A DNA stretch of 33,970 bases from UMGS1002 sp050309735 (GCA_050309735.1 JBNRMS010000036.1:1-33970), one strand, 5' to 3'. Numbered from the stretch's first letter, positions 1 through 7,449 are shown. Notes: generated by a model from the letters alone, not told the origin. Translations and numbers: made by a program.

Positions 1-82
1 CTTTCGCAATAATTTCATAATCTTCGCCGACAAGCCCCGCAGCAATATTAGTGCCGCCAAGGTCTATTCCAATCCTGTACAT
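1..82 (-). CDS. ROK family sugar kinase (glucokinase-like), N-terminal fragment
   Basis: Only the first 27 codons are inside the window; the gene continues past base 1. The translation begins MYRIGIDLGGTNIAAGLV, which carries the phosphate-1 loop DLGGTN of the ROK/hexokinase-actin ATPase fold. ROK proteins with this start are usually cytoplasmic glucokinases or other sugar kinases, or sugar-responsive repressors. A repressor would have a helix-turn-helix before this motif; here the motif sits at residue 7, so a kinase is more likely. The ATG at 82-80 has a GGAGG Shine-Dalgarno (complement of 87-91) five bases upstream. A GC-rich hairpin (93-119) lies directly upstream of that site. Sugar specificity cannot be told from this fragment. 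Confidence 0.8.
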   Translation of the reverse strand, partial: MYRIGIDLGGTNIAAGLVGEDYEIIAK

Positions 83-92
83 GTTTCCTCCG

Positions 93-119
93 GCCGCGCC
101 ACCCGAATCAGGGCGCGGC
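93..119 (-). promoter_or_regulatory. GC-rich leader hairpin upstream of the ROK kinase
   Basis: GCCGCGCC (93-100) and GGCGCGGC (112-119) form a perfect 8-bp stem with an 11-base loop, one base from the kinase Shine-Dalgarno. On the minus strand there is no T-run after it, so it is not a classical terminator for the upstream CPBP gene. On the plus strand it is followed by TTTATTATT. It may be a leader structure or an mRNA-processing hairpin. Confidence 0.4.
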
Positions 120-225
120 TTTATTATTATCGTTTTATTTTATACTAAACACTATAGTATATAATTCCAGCACATCCGGGATATTTACGCAGGCATATTT
201 CCCGAGAGTGCATATCAAGCACAAA

Positions 226-1026
226 TCAGTTTTCTTTTTTCCCGGCGTATATATCATCAACCTCCTCGGGCCCGATTCGAAGCAGAGCCGAGGTCATATA
301 GACTGTTGTGGCAACGGCAAGTACGACGGTTATAATTATCGTCGGCCTGTCCCACCATGTTCCCTCGCCGAGCGTTGGGATAAGGTAGCCGCAAAAATCG
401 TATATGGCATGGAGCAGAACAGAGAGCCAGATATTCTTTGTCCTCAGAAGCACCACAGCGCACATCCCGCCGATAAGAAAAGAATATCCCACCTGCATAA
501 CCACGCTCCCGACGCCGGCGCCGGCGAGCAGATTAAAAAGATGAACCATACCGAAAAGAGCCGATGAAGCTACCGTCGAGAAGAATATCTGCTTCCCCGT
601 CGCCCGTCGCGTTTCAAGAATAATCAGGAAAAAGACGCCCCGAAAAGCCATTTCCTCAAAAACACCGATAAACAAACACTCAAGCGCAAAGAGCGCAACG
701 GCTCCCGGCGAACCGGTCAAACGCGCGTCTTTTGTTGCGAGTGATATTATCGGCAGGTTGTTGAGAACCACAAGCAGGGCGGGAAGTATAAAAACAAGCG
801 ATTTTAAAAAAGGCCGCCTTATCGGATTTGTGACCCGATACCCGAGGTAAAAAACAATCGCCGTAAATATCAGCGAACCGAGCCCCCGGGTTATCACCAT
901 CCGGATAATTTCGCTCATCACCTGGTCGGCCGAGAAAGCAATATTTGAAAATTCTATATAAATCATCGCCGGCGCCGCGGCTGCTATAAGGGCAATAAGA
1001 AGGGGGCGTTTGTTTTTAATCTTCAT
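226..1026 (-). CDS. CPBP family intramembrane glutamic protease
   Basis: A 266-residue, very hydrophobic protein with about seven to eight membrane segments. It has the CPBP (Abi/Rce1-type) motifs in order: EEMAFR around residues 124-129 (paired glutamates plus arginine), FGMVH with His162, and LLHAIYD with His206. Members cleave substrates within or near the membrane; in bacteria roles include bacteriocin immunity and processing of surface or signalling peptides. The substrate here is unknown. Its ATG overlaps the TGA of the upstream Lgt-like gene by four bases (ATGA, 1023-1026), so the two are translationally coupled and probably act in the same envelope process. A second CPBP gene lies at 31395-32072. 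Confidence 0.85.
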   Translation of the reverse strand: MKIKNKRPLLIALIAAAAPAMIYIEFSNIAFSADQVMSEIIRMVITRGLGSLIFTAIVFYLGYRVTNPIRRPFLKSLVFILPALLVVLNNLPIISLATKDARLTGSPGAVALFALECLFIGVFEEMAFRGVFFLIILETRRATGKQIFFSTVASSALFGMVHLFNLLAGAGVGSVVMQVGYSFLIGGMCAVVLLRTKNIWLSVLLHAIYDFCGYLIPTLGEGTWWDRPTIIITVVLAVATTVYMTSALLRIGPEEVDDIYAGKKEN

Positions 1027-1826
1027 CGCATCTGATTATTTGCCCGCTCTCGCGATTGACCGTCCCATCTGTTGCGCGCGGCAGCTCTCCTCTCAAAACA
1101 AAAGAACAATATCCCGCCCAAAATCAGAATAAGCGCCGTGAGCTGCGAGGGCGAGAGAAATCCGATAAGGGTTGCTCCCCGATTGTCGCCTCTTATGTAT
1201 TCGATAAAAAAGCGCCAGACACCGTAAAAGACCATATAATAAGCAAGGTTATAGCTCTTTCTTCTCCACGCCCGCGCGAAAAAAAGCACCGTCAGCCCAA
1301 AAAGAAAGACGGCTTCAAAAAGCTGAACCGGTATAACCTCGCCCCCGGCAAATTCCATGTATATTCCAAATCTCTCTGAAAAAAGACCGTGGCAGCAGCC
1401 CGCCATAAGACATCCGACCCGCCCGAGCGAGTGCGCAGAGGTTATGCTTGCCGCCGCCATGCCTGCGACACGGTAAAATTCGCGCCCCGTCAAGCCGTCT
1501 CTGAAAACAAAGCGACCTATGACAAAATAGCAAAAAAGGAATATCGCGGCTCCTCCGATAAGTCCACCGTAGAAGGTTGCCCCGGTGTCGGCGGCGATGC
1601 GAAAGACCCCGCTCTCTCTATAATTATAATAGGCCTGAAAGAGTACGGCGCTTCCGTATCCGCCGACTATCGCCACAACACCAGACGCAAGGCAAAAATT
1701 AAAAAGCTTTGTGTCAAGCCCAGCCTTATCTGATAGTATGCGGAAAACAATCAGCGCCGAGAGCACTCCGGCGGTAAGGAATATTTCATATAAGGTAAGT
1801 CCCAGGATAACTTCATTAGGGTACAA
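1023..1826 (-). CDS. Lgt-like (prolipoprotein diacylglyceryl transferase family) membrane protein, divergent active site
   Basis: A 267-residue polytopic membrane protein with the overall Lgt layout: YGGLIGG (86-92), GRVGCLMAGCCHG (135-147), a PVQLFE segment (166-171) matching the Lgt P-S-Q-L-Y-E region, and RFFIEYIRGD (205-214). True Lgt transfers diacylglycerol from phosphatidylglycerol to the lipobox cysteine. In classical Lgt the first motif is HGGLIG and the second GRxGNFxNxE; here the histidine is Tyr86, and Cys residues and Gly replace the Asn/Glu positions. It therefore belongs to a Cys-rich Lgt-related branch and may not perform the classical reaction. The start is TTG at 1826, chosen because GGAGG sits seven bases upstream. 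It is coupled to the CPBP protease gene. Confidence 0.75.
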   Translation of the reverse strand: MYPNEVILGLTLYEIFLTAGVLSALIVFRILSDKAGLDTKLFNFCLASGVVAIVGGYGSAVLFQAYYNYRESGVFRIAADTGATFYGGLIGGAAIFLFCYFVIGRFVFRDGLTGREFYRVAGMAAASITSAHSLGRVGCLMAGCCHGLFSERFGIYMEFAGGEVIPVQLFEAVFLFGLTVLFFARAWRRKSYNLAYYMVFYGVWRFFIEYIRGDNRGATLIGFLSPSQLTALILILGGILFFCFERRAAARNRWDGQSRERANNQMR

Positions 1827-1854
1827 GGTGTTTCCTCCGGTTTTTAGTTAATCG

Positions 1855-1895
1855 GGGATTATTGCCAACGACCTTCGGCCGCTGGCAATAATCCC
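1855..1895 (-). terminator. Strong hairpin between the secreted-protein gene and the Lgt-like gene
   Basis: Perfect 13-bp arms GGGATTATTGCCA (1855-1867) and TGGCAATAATCCC (1883-1895) enclose a 15-base loop. It lies 40 bases after the stop of the upstream minus-strand gene (1935) and 29 bases before the Lgt-like start. There is no good T-run on the minus strand (CGATTAACTAAAAA follows), so it may be a leader structure or attenuator rather than a full terminator. Confidence 0.5.
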
Positions 1896-1934
1896 GCTTT
1901 TCAAGCAAGCTGCCGGTAATCAACCGAGCCTATA

Positions 1935-2990
1935 TCAGTCCTTCTTTTTTCTGATTATCAGGGCGGCCGGCATCAGCAAGGCTATCGCGCCAAGGCTCGC
2001 CGAGGAACCGCAACCGCCCTCGGGAGAAGCCGTAGTCACCGGCGGCTTCTGCGCATCGGTGGTCGGGGCGGGGCTTGTTTCAGGAGCTTTTGTAGTGGCG
2101 GCTTTGGTGGTGCCGGGCGCCTTTGTGGTGACGGCTTTGGTTGTCGCCGGAGCTTCGGTTGTTATAATCTCCGGGTATGTATAGGCGAGCCAGTCATAAT
2201 CGGATATTGCGGGCTGGTAATAAAATCCCATATAGTTAAGCCGCCCCTCGTTTCCGACCACTCTCTGGCTTTCATCGCCGCTGTAGTAAAGGTCACTGTA
2301 AACTATTGTGTGTTTCCCTGCCGTCAGCTCGGCGGTGATATTGTAGTAGTAGGCAACCTGATAATATTGGGAGTTCACGCCAAACTCGGTGACAATATCC
2401 TCGGCAGCCTGCTCCATCGTGTAGTTATAGTTATAACCTCTGAAGGTGCCTTTTGTGCCTGACGTGTTGACCTGATACATCTGGCCGCCGTCAATACTGT
2501 ATGTAAATCCGCGATCTTTTGAAGGATCGCCGAGCTCTGCTTCGGTGACCTCAGCGCAACCGACAAAAACAAACTCATATGTGCCGGCTTTGTCGATTGT
2601 TATGTAATAAGTAAGAGGAGCACGATCGTCTTTGTCCGAGGCGTCGACAACGTTTGCCCATTTGCAGGTGTAATAATAAAAGACACCGTCGCCAAGATTG
2701 AAGGGATCGTCAAAGAACATCGGGAGATTCCAGTTGGTAATATTCACCGTTCTTGCTGATCCGCTCGGAGCTTTGGGGGCAAGGGCAGCGTCATACTCGT
2801 CTGCTCCGACAAAGACGGCATCGAGCCTTACCACCGGGAGCTTCTGCGAATAGATTTCATAAACCGTCGAGCACTTTACCTGATTTGTAATATCAATGGG
2901 CAGCGGAGACGACCCTGTCGCCGAGGCAGTGGGAGCAAACGCCGATAAGAAAATAACCACGGTAATGACAACGCAAAGTGTTTTTTTCAT
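1935..2990 (-). CDS. Secreted protein with Thr-rich linker and Gly-Cys-Gly/TM/Lys C-terminal tail
   Basis: A 351-residue exported protein of unknown function. Residues 1-25 form a signal peptide (MKKTLCVVITVVIFLSAF then an Ala-rich cleavage zone). The body (about 35-270) is rich in Tyr, Asn and Asp, looks beta-rich and resembles an extracellular binding or carbohydrate-facing domain, but I do not recognise the family. It is followed by repeats of TTKAPxTTKA (about 275-320), a typical wall-spanning linker. The tail GGCGSSASLGAIALLMPAALIIRKKKD has a Gly-Cys motif, a membrane segment and basic end, like the anchoring tails common in Clostridia. I chose ATG 2990 over ATG 3005 because GGAGGG lies seven bases before 2990, inside the longer reading frame. 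A consensus-type promoter is at 3023-3051. Confidence 0.75.
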   Translation of the reverse strand: MKKTLCVVITVVIFLSAFAPTASATGSSPLPIDITNQVKCSTVYEIYSQKLPVVRLDAVFVGADEYDAALAPKAPSGSARTVNITNWNLPMFFDDPFNLGDGVFYYYTCKWANVVDASDKDDRAPLTYYITIDKAGTYEFVFVGCAEVTEAELGDPSKDRGFTYSIDGGQMYQVNTSGTKGTFRGYNYNYTMEQAAEDIVTEFGVNSQYYQVAYYYNITAELTAGKHTIVYSDLYYSGDESQRVVGNEGRLNYMGFYYQPAISDYDWLAYTYPEIITTEAPATTKAVTTKAPGTTKAATTKAPETSPAPTTDAQKPPVTTASPEGGCGSSASLGAIALLMPAALIIRKKKD

Positions 2991-3022
2991 GCCTGAACCC
3001 TCCATTTTATAAAGTTAATTCA

Positions 3023-3051
3023 ATATTACATCTTATTTCCATTATTGTCAA
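3023..3051 (-). promoter_or_regulatory. Sigma-A promoter for the secreted-protein gene
   Basis: On the minus strand TTGACA (3051-3046), a 17-base spacer and TAATAT (3028-3023). It lies 33 bases upstream of the chosen ATG at 2990. Confidence 0.65.
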
Positions 3052-3102
3052 GAGTGTTTTGTCGAGTTTATTTTTTTAGGCTTATTTTGTTGTTTTTATC
3101 GG

Positions 3103-4518
3103 TTATCTCACTGTTTCAAACTTAATAAGATTTGTGTTGCCCGAGCGGCCGTCGGTAACTCCGCCGGTTATAACGATAATGTCTCCGCTCTTTGCCAGAC
3201 CTAAATTTTTAACAGTTTTAACTGCACTATAAAAAAGCACGTCTGTAGACTGAACCTCCTCGCTCATCGCAGGAATCACCGCCCAGGAAAGAGAAAGCTT
3301 GCGCCAGACCTTGATGTCGGTCGTCATTCCGAGAATGGGTTTTGGTGAGCGGAAGCGCGATACCATGCGCGCCGTCGCGCCCGAGCGGGTGCAGACGACT
3401 ATAAGCTTTGCGTCTATGTCAATCGACAGGGCGCAGGTGGCGTGCGAGATAGCGTCTATCGAATTTTTTATTTTAAAGGAGGTGTTGTGGAAGAGCTGAG
3501 CATAGTCTATGTCGCGCTCGGTCTGAGCGGCTACCCGAGCCATTGTCTTCACCGCCTCAACCGGATATTTTCCGGCCGCCGTCTCTCCCGAGAGCATAAG
3601 TGCCGAGGTGCCGTCATACACGGCGTTTGCAACGTCGGATATTTCAGCTCGCGTCGGGCGGGGCTTCTCTATCATAGATTCGAGCATTTCGGTGGCTGTT
3701 ATTATTCGCTTGCCCCTAAAACGGCAGGTGGTGATTATATGTTTCTGTATTGCCGGGAGCTGCTCAAAGGGGATTTCAACCCCCATATCACCCCGCGCTA
3801 CCATAATACCGTCGCTGACGTCTATTATTTCCTCGATATTGTCAACGCCCGAGCGGTTTTCAATCTTTGCAATAATATCTATTTCCGCCCCGCCGTTTTC
3901 CAAAAGAAAATTCCTCACATCGGCTACATTTTCTTTATTTGATATGAAAGAGCTGGCGATAAAATCAACATCGTTTTCAATTCCAAAAAGGATGTCGGCC
4001 TTGTCCTGTTCGCTAAGAAAGGGCTGACACATAAGCTTTCCGGGAAAGTTCATGCTCTTACGGTCGGAAAGTTCGCCGCCGATTACCACTTTTGTAATAA
4101 CCTCGGTGTCTGTTGTTTCTATAACGCAAAATTCAATAAGACCGTTGTTAAGGAGTATCGGGTCGCCCGAAGATAGCTCGGAGGGCATCCCCTTGTAGGA
4201 TACCGACACGCGCTCCTGGTCACCTATTATATCCTCGGTGGTGAAGGTGAATATATCGCCCTCAGAAAGGTTTATTTTCCCTTCCTTGAAGGTGCCGATG
4301 CGGTATTCAGGGCCCTTTGTGTCGAGCATTATGGCGACCGGCAAGCCAAGGCGCTCGCGCACACGCTTTACAGCGTCCATCATCTCCTTATGATATGTAT
4401 GAGTTCCGTGCGAAAAATTGAAGCGCGCAACATTCATACCGGCAAGTATCATCTTCTCTATGATTTCTTCCCTGTCGCAGGCCGGACCTATAGTGCAGAT
4501 TATTTTGGTTTTTTTCAT
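3103..4518 (-). CDS. pyk: Pyruvate kinase
   Basis: A 471-residue cytoplasmic enzyme of glycolysis that converts phosphoenolpyruvate and ADP to pyruvate and ATP. The family landmarks are present in order: N-terminal KTKIICTIGPA, ARFNFSHGTH (31-40), MLDTKGPE, the catalytic IAKIEN segment, MVARGDMGVEIP, and TATEMLESMI. The C-terminal allosteric domain is present. The length is that of a standard bacterial enzyme without the extra C-terminal PEP-utilizer domain seen in Bacillus. The start is supported by GGAGATAAC just upstream. It is transcribed alone from a promoter at 4645-4673, with a 13-bp hairpin in its leader and a 14-bp palindrome upstream of the -35. No clear terminator follows; the next promoter on the same strand is only 50 bases downstream. 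Confidence 0.97.
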   Translation of the reverse strand: MKKTKIICTIGPACDREEIIEKMILAGMNVARFNFSHGTHTYHKEMMDAVKRVRERLGLPVAIMLDTKGPEYRIGTFKEGKINLSEGDIFTFTTEDIIGDQERVSVSYKGMPSELSSGDPILLNNGLIEFCVIETTDTEVITKVVIGGELSDRKSMNFPGKLMCQPFLSEQDKADILFGIENDVDFIASSFISNKENVADVRNFLLENGGAEIDIIAKIENRSGVDNIEEIIDVSDGIMVARGDMGVEIPFEQLPAIQKHIITTCRFRGKRIITATEMLESMIEKPRPTRAEISDVANAVYDGTSALMLSGETAAGKYPVEAVKTMARVAAQTERDIDYAQLFHNTSFKIKNSIDAISHATCALSIDIDAKLIVVCTRSGATARMVSRFRSPKPILGMTTDIKVWRKLSLSWAVIPAMSEEVQSTDVLFYSAVKTVKNLGLAKSGDIIVITGGVTDGRSGNTNLIKFETVR

Positions 4519-4534
4519 ATGTTATCTCCATGCC

Positions 4535-4580
4535 GCCCGCGGCGGCTTAACTTATATATATAATTACAGCCGCCGCGGGC
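4535..4580 (-). promoter_or_regulatory. Inverted repeat in the pyk leader
   Basis: GCCCGCGGCGGCT (4535-4547) and AGCCGCCGCGGGC (4568-4580) are perfect 13-bp arms around a 20-base AT-rich loop. They lie between the pyk promoter and its Shine-Dalgarno, so the mRNA leader should fold into this hairpin. There is no T-run directly after it. A role in attenuation, mRNA stability or protein binding is possible but unproven. Confidence 0.55.
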
Positions 4581-4644
4581 AGAGTGACATAAAAAATCAG
4601 CCCCGATGATATACGGCTGCGGGACAAAGCTTTGGGTTACTATA

Positions 4645-4673
4645 ATTATAGCATCAATCGGATTTTAATACAA
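4645..4673 (-). promoter_or_regulatory. Probable sigma-A promoter of pyk
   Basis: Minus strand TTGTAT (4673-4668), 17-base spacer, perfect TATAAT (4650-4645). The weak -35 beside a perfect -10 would suit an activated promoter; a palindrome abuts it upstream. Confidence 0.55.
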
Positions 4674-4677
4674 GATA

Positions 4678-4691
4678 ATTTCCCGGGAAAT
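4678..4691. promoter_or_regulatory. 14-bp palindrome next to the pyk -35 (operator candidate)
   Basis: ATTTCCCGGGAAAT is a perfect palindrome placed four bases upstream of the pyk -35 box. Position and symmetry suit a dimeric transcription factor. It is also 56-43 bases before the AraC gene stop, so it could instead belong to that gene's 3' end. Confidence 0.4.
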
Positions 4692-4733
4692 CCTAAAAAG
4701 TTCCCCGATTCCTTTTAAATAACCCGAGTGCTG

Positions 4734-5582
4734 TCATTCCCCTTTTTTATTCTTCGCATCAATGCGATACTGGCGCGGCGTGGTATTTTTGTATTTAGTG
4801 AAGGTGTTGTAGAATTGGGGCTTGCTCTTATAACCCACCCTCTCGGAAACTTGCTCGGCAGTAAGATCGGTATCCTCAAGCAGCTCGGCGGCAAGGTCTA
4901 TCCGCTTTTTAGTGATATAGTCCGATAGATTTTCGCCCATGCGCTTTTTGAACATGCGCGAGAAATAAGCCGAGTTATAGCCAAAGCGCGCCGCCAGCTC
5001 CTCCTGCGAGATGTTTTCTGTAAAGTGCTTGTCGACATATTCGAGTGTCACACTAATTATATATTCGGGATCGCGATTTGAGTTCTCGCTGCGGTAGCGC
5101 TCGGCAGCCCGCGCCAGATATAGCGCTATAAGACCAACATAGGCGCGGAGTATCGCCCGAAAATCCCCGGCGCGGCGCTCGCTCTCGCGGGCAAGCCAGC
5201 CTACAAGGTCGGACAGGGTCGCCGCCTCCTCCTCGGACAGAGAAACCAAGGGCTGATATTCACTGTCTGTATAAAATACGCGGCGCAGCCCGCCCTCGGC
5301 CTCAAGACTCTCAAAAAACTCGGGCGTGATAATTATATCGGTGTAGCTCACCTCGCCCGACGGCTCAATCCTGTGCGGAACGGTGCGGTCGACAAAAAAG
5401 ACAGTGCCGGGCTTTATATCATAGCCCTTTGAATCGACAAACGCGCGACCCGACCCGCCGGTTATCATCAATATATTATAAAACGAATGCGTGTGCTCGT
5501 CGTCGCGCAGTGATGTAGAGCGCTCTATCACGCCTATAGCGTCGCCCTGCGGTATAAATTCAGTCGCATAATAGTTTATCAT
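4734..5582 (-). CDS. AraC family transcriptional regulator with N-terminal cupin domain
   Basis: A 282-residue regulator. The N-terminal half (about 1-150) has the cupin sensor pattern, with SFYNILMITGGSGRAFVDSKGYDIKPGTVFFVDRTVPHRI-type strands split here as FYNILMITGG and GTVFFVDRTVPHRI. The last about 95 residues form the double helix-turn-helix: ISQEELAARFGYNSAYFSRMF for the first and LTAEQVSERVGYKSKPQFYN for the second, ending in the usual TPRQYR. Such regulators usually bind a sugar or small metabolite and activate nearby genes. It is divergent from the FAD-dependent oxidoreductase at 5862, sharing a 279-base promoter region with a promoter in each direction, so that gene is its most likely target. 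Confidence 0.9.
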   Translation of the reverse strand: MINYYATEFIPQGDAIGVIERSTSLRDDEHTHSFYNILMITGGSGRAFVDSKGYDIKPGTVFFVDRTVPHRIEPSGEVSYTDIIITPEFFESLEAEGGLRRVFYTDSEYQPLVSLSEEEAATLSDLVGWLARESERRAGDFRAILRAYVGLIALYLARAAERYRSENSNRDPEYIISVTLEYVDKHFTENISQEELAARFGYNSAYFSRMFKKRMGENLSDYITKKRIDLAAELLEDTDLTAEQVSERVGYKSKPQFYNTFTKYKNTTPRQYRIDAKNKKGE

Positions 5583-5646
5583 TATGGCCGTTCCTCTCCG
5601 AATTGCTGGGCTTCTCCCCGAGCCGTATTTGATCGTTTATGATATT

Positions 5647-5675
5647 ATTATGTCATAAAACAGTACAAAAGTCAA
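5647..5675 (-). promoter_or_regulatory. Sigma-A promoter of the AraC gene
   Basis: Minus strand TTGACT (5675-5670), 17-base spacer, CATAAT (5652-5647). The -35 is 37 bases from the opposing -35 of the oxidoreductase promoter, leaving room for a shared regulator site. Confidence 0.6.
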
Positions 5676-5712
5676 TAGAGAGACTGCACAAGTGAGGAGC
5701 CTGTATAAAATA

Positions 5713-5741
5713 TTGACTTTTAGGCTTCCGGGTGTTAGAAT
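5713..5741 (+). promoter_or_regulatory. Sigma-A promoter of the FAD-dependent oxidoreductase
   Basis: TTGACT (5713-5718), 17-base spacer, TAGAAT (5736-5741). The predicted start near 5749 puts the whole structured element at 5755-5821 in the 5' leader of the mRNA. Confidence 0.65.
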
Positions 5742-5754
5742 ATAAATATTGAAA

Positions 5755-5821
5755 GGTTTCACGAAAACCAGGATATCGCAACAGTAAGGAAACGCATTGG
5801 AAAAATCCATTTGCGACTATG
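5755..5821 (+). ncRNA. Structured leader element, copy 1 (unrecognised class)
   Basis: A candidate structured RNA. Hairpin 1 is GGTTT-CACGA-AAACC (5755-5769). A closing stem TCGCAA (5776-5781) pairs with TTGCGA (5811-5816). Between them lies AACGCA and an inner hairpin TGGA-AAAA-TCCA. The element ends TTGCGACTATG and is followed by a five-T run (5823-5827), which might permit transcription attenuation. Two further copies are at 28520-28590 and about 31000-31066. The position just after the promoter and before the Shine-Dalgarno of the oxidoreductase fits a cis-regulatory RNA; I cannot assign it to a known riboswitch family. Confidence 0.55.
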
Positions 5822-5861
5822 GTTTTTATATGTACATTTCTTATAGCAAGGAGCCTTTAGG

Positions 5862-7184
5862 TTGAGAAAATTTAATTACACAAAAGAAATCCCGGTGGCG
5901 GGAGAATATGACGTAATTGTTGCGGGCGGGGGGCCGGCAGGCATAGCGGCGGGCGTTTCGGCGGCGCGCGTGGGAGCAAAAACGCTTATAGTCGAGCGGC
6001 ACGGCGTGCTCGGCGGGAATTTGACGGTCGGACACGTATGCCCGCTGCTCGGAGCAGTATCGCGCGGAACCATTTATGACGAGGTGGTAAATCTGCTCAC
6101 TGGCGGCTCGCCCGAAAAGATGGGTCACAGAACGCGAAACGGGCTTGAAATCCCCATCGACCCCGAAGAGGCAAAGATAAAACTCACTCAGTTTGTCGCG
6201 GCGAGCGGCGCCTCTTTCATGCTCTGCACATCGGTTGTCGACGTGATAAAAGAAAAAAACTGCACGCGCGGACTTATACTAAACTCGCCGGGCGGACTTG
6301 TTGCGGTCAGCGCGAAGGCAATAGTAGACGCGACCGGCGACGGACACGCGGCATACCTTGCCGGTGCAAAATACAATATCGGCCGCGAGGCCGATCGGCT
6401 GACGCAGCCGGTGACGCTTGAATTCACTGTGTCAAATGTCGACGAGAGCCGGGCTATCACCGCTTGGGGAGGTTCCGACCCGGTTAGATTGCCCTCGGGG
6501 CAGGAATACCGAGCACTCTGCCGAGAGGTGCAAGCGGCGGGCGAGCTGCCCGAGAATGTGTCGATTGTAAGACTGCACCGAACAAACTACCCCGGCGAGC
6601 GTTCGGTCAACGCAACCCAGCTCAACCAAATCGACCCGCTCAATCCGATATCACTCGGCAAGGCAGAGGTTGAGCTGCGCCGGCAGATTGAGGTCTGCCT
6701 TGAATTTCTCAGGAAGTATGTTCCGGGATACGAGGACTGCCGGCTTAAAAGCTCGGCCGGCGCGCTCGGCGTGCGCGAGACGCGGCGAATTATCGGTGAT
6801 GACGCCGTGACCGACCACGATGTCGAGAACGGAACAAGACGAGCAGACGCGGTTGTGCATAACGCGTGGTTTCTAATTGATATACACAATCCAAAGGGCA
6901 GCGGGCAGGCCGAGGGCTTCTCGCAACCCGCCAAACCCTATGATATCCCCTATGGAGCGATGCTCCCCGCAGAGCTTGAGGGGATAATCACCGCCGGCAG
7001 GTGCATTTCAGGAACACACCGCGCACACGCATCCTATCGCGTTATGGCGATATGCCTTGCGATAGGCGAGGCGGCCGGTGTTGCGGCGGCGGCAGCCTCA
7101 AAGCTTGGAACAACCCCGCGCGCGCTCGGAGCTGCCGAGGTTCAGCGAATTTTGACAAGCCGCGGCGTCGACCTTTTCAGCTAA
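5862..7184 (+). CDS. FAD-dependent oxidoreductase
   Basis: A 440-residue flavoprotein. The N-terminus has the FAD-binding Rossmann loop GGGPAGIAAG (22-31) followed by the ribose-binding acidic end VERHG. A second FAD contact, DATGDGHAAYLAGA, lies around 156-169. The C-terminal ITAGRCISGTHRAHASYR segment closes the FAD site. This pattern matches the FAD_oxidored family (PF12831-type), whose substrates are mostly unknown; several members sit in sugar-utilisation loci. The start is TTG 5862 because AAGGAG (5848-5853) is eight bases upstream and no ATG is nearby. It is divergent from an AraC regulator, suggesting substrate-dependent induction, and has a structured leader element. The substrate cannot be deduced. 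Confidence 0.85.
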   Translation: MRKFNYTKEIPVAGEYDVIVAGGGPAGIAAGVSAARVGAKTLIVERHGVLGGNLTVGHVCPLLGAVSRGTIYDEVVNLLTGGSPEKMGHRTRNGLEIPIDPEEAKIKLTQFVAASGASFMLCTSVVDVIKEKNCTRGLILNSPGGLVAVSAKAIVDATGDGHAAYLAGAKYNIGREADRLTQPVTLEFTVSNVDESRAITAWGGSDPVRLPSGQEYRALCREVQAAGELPENVSIVRLHRTNYPGERSVNATQLNQIDPLNPISLGKAEVELRRQIEVCLEFLRKYVPGYEDCRLKSSAGALGVRETRRIIGDDAVTDHDVENGTRRADAVVHNAWFLIDIHNPKGSGQAEGFSQPAKPYDIPYGAMLPAELEGIITAGRCISGTHRAHASYRVMAICLAIGEAAGVAAAAASKLGTTPRALGAAEVQRILTSRGVDLFS

Positions 7185-7449
7185 TCCGCTCTTCGTATTT
7201 CTTTATTTAATCTCAGCTTCTCGTCTTTGTTTCTTAGCCTTTAGTCTTTAATTCTCAGATTTTGTTCGCCCTCCGATATTCACCCCTCTCTTTTGGTGAT
7301 ATTGTTGCGTGGGCGATTAAAAATCGCCCTCCCGGAAGCAACTGAGCGCGGGGGCATCACGCCCCCCCCCCCGCAAAACCTTTCTCGGGGTGCGTATAAA
7401 AAACAATTCTTTCCCGGCATTGCCTAAAATATTATTACAGGAGAAAAAT
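7185..7449. other. Intergenic region with pyrimidine-rich tract, two hairpins and a C11 run
   Basis: No gene is visible. 7190-7264 is strongly pyrimidine-rich on the plus strand. A perfect hairpin GGGCGATT/AATCGCCC (7311-7318 and 7322-7329, 3-base loop) may end the oxidoreductase mRNA, though no T-run follows. A second hairpin starts with GCGGGGGC (7348-7355) and pairs into a run of eleven C (7362-7372). Confidence 0.5.

Noticed and set aside
7390..7449. GTG start extending the aminotransferase by 20 residues
   Set aside because: No Shine-Dalgarno for it; AGGAG sits correctly for ATG 7450, and the extension does not look like family sequence.
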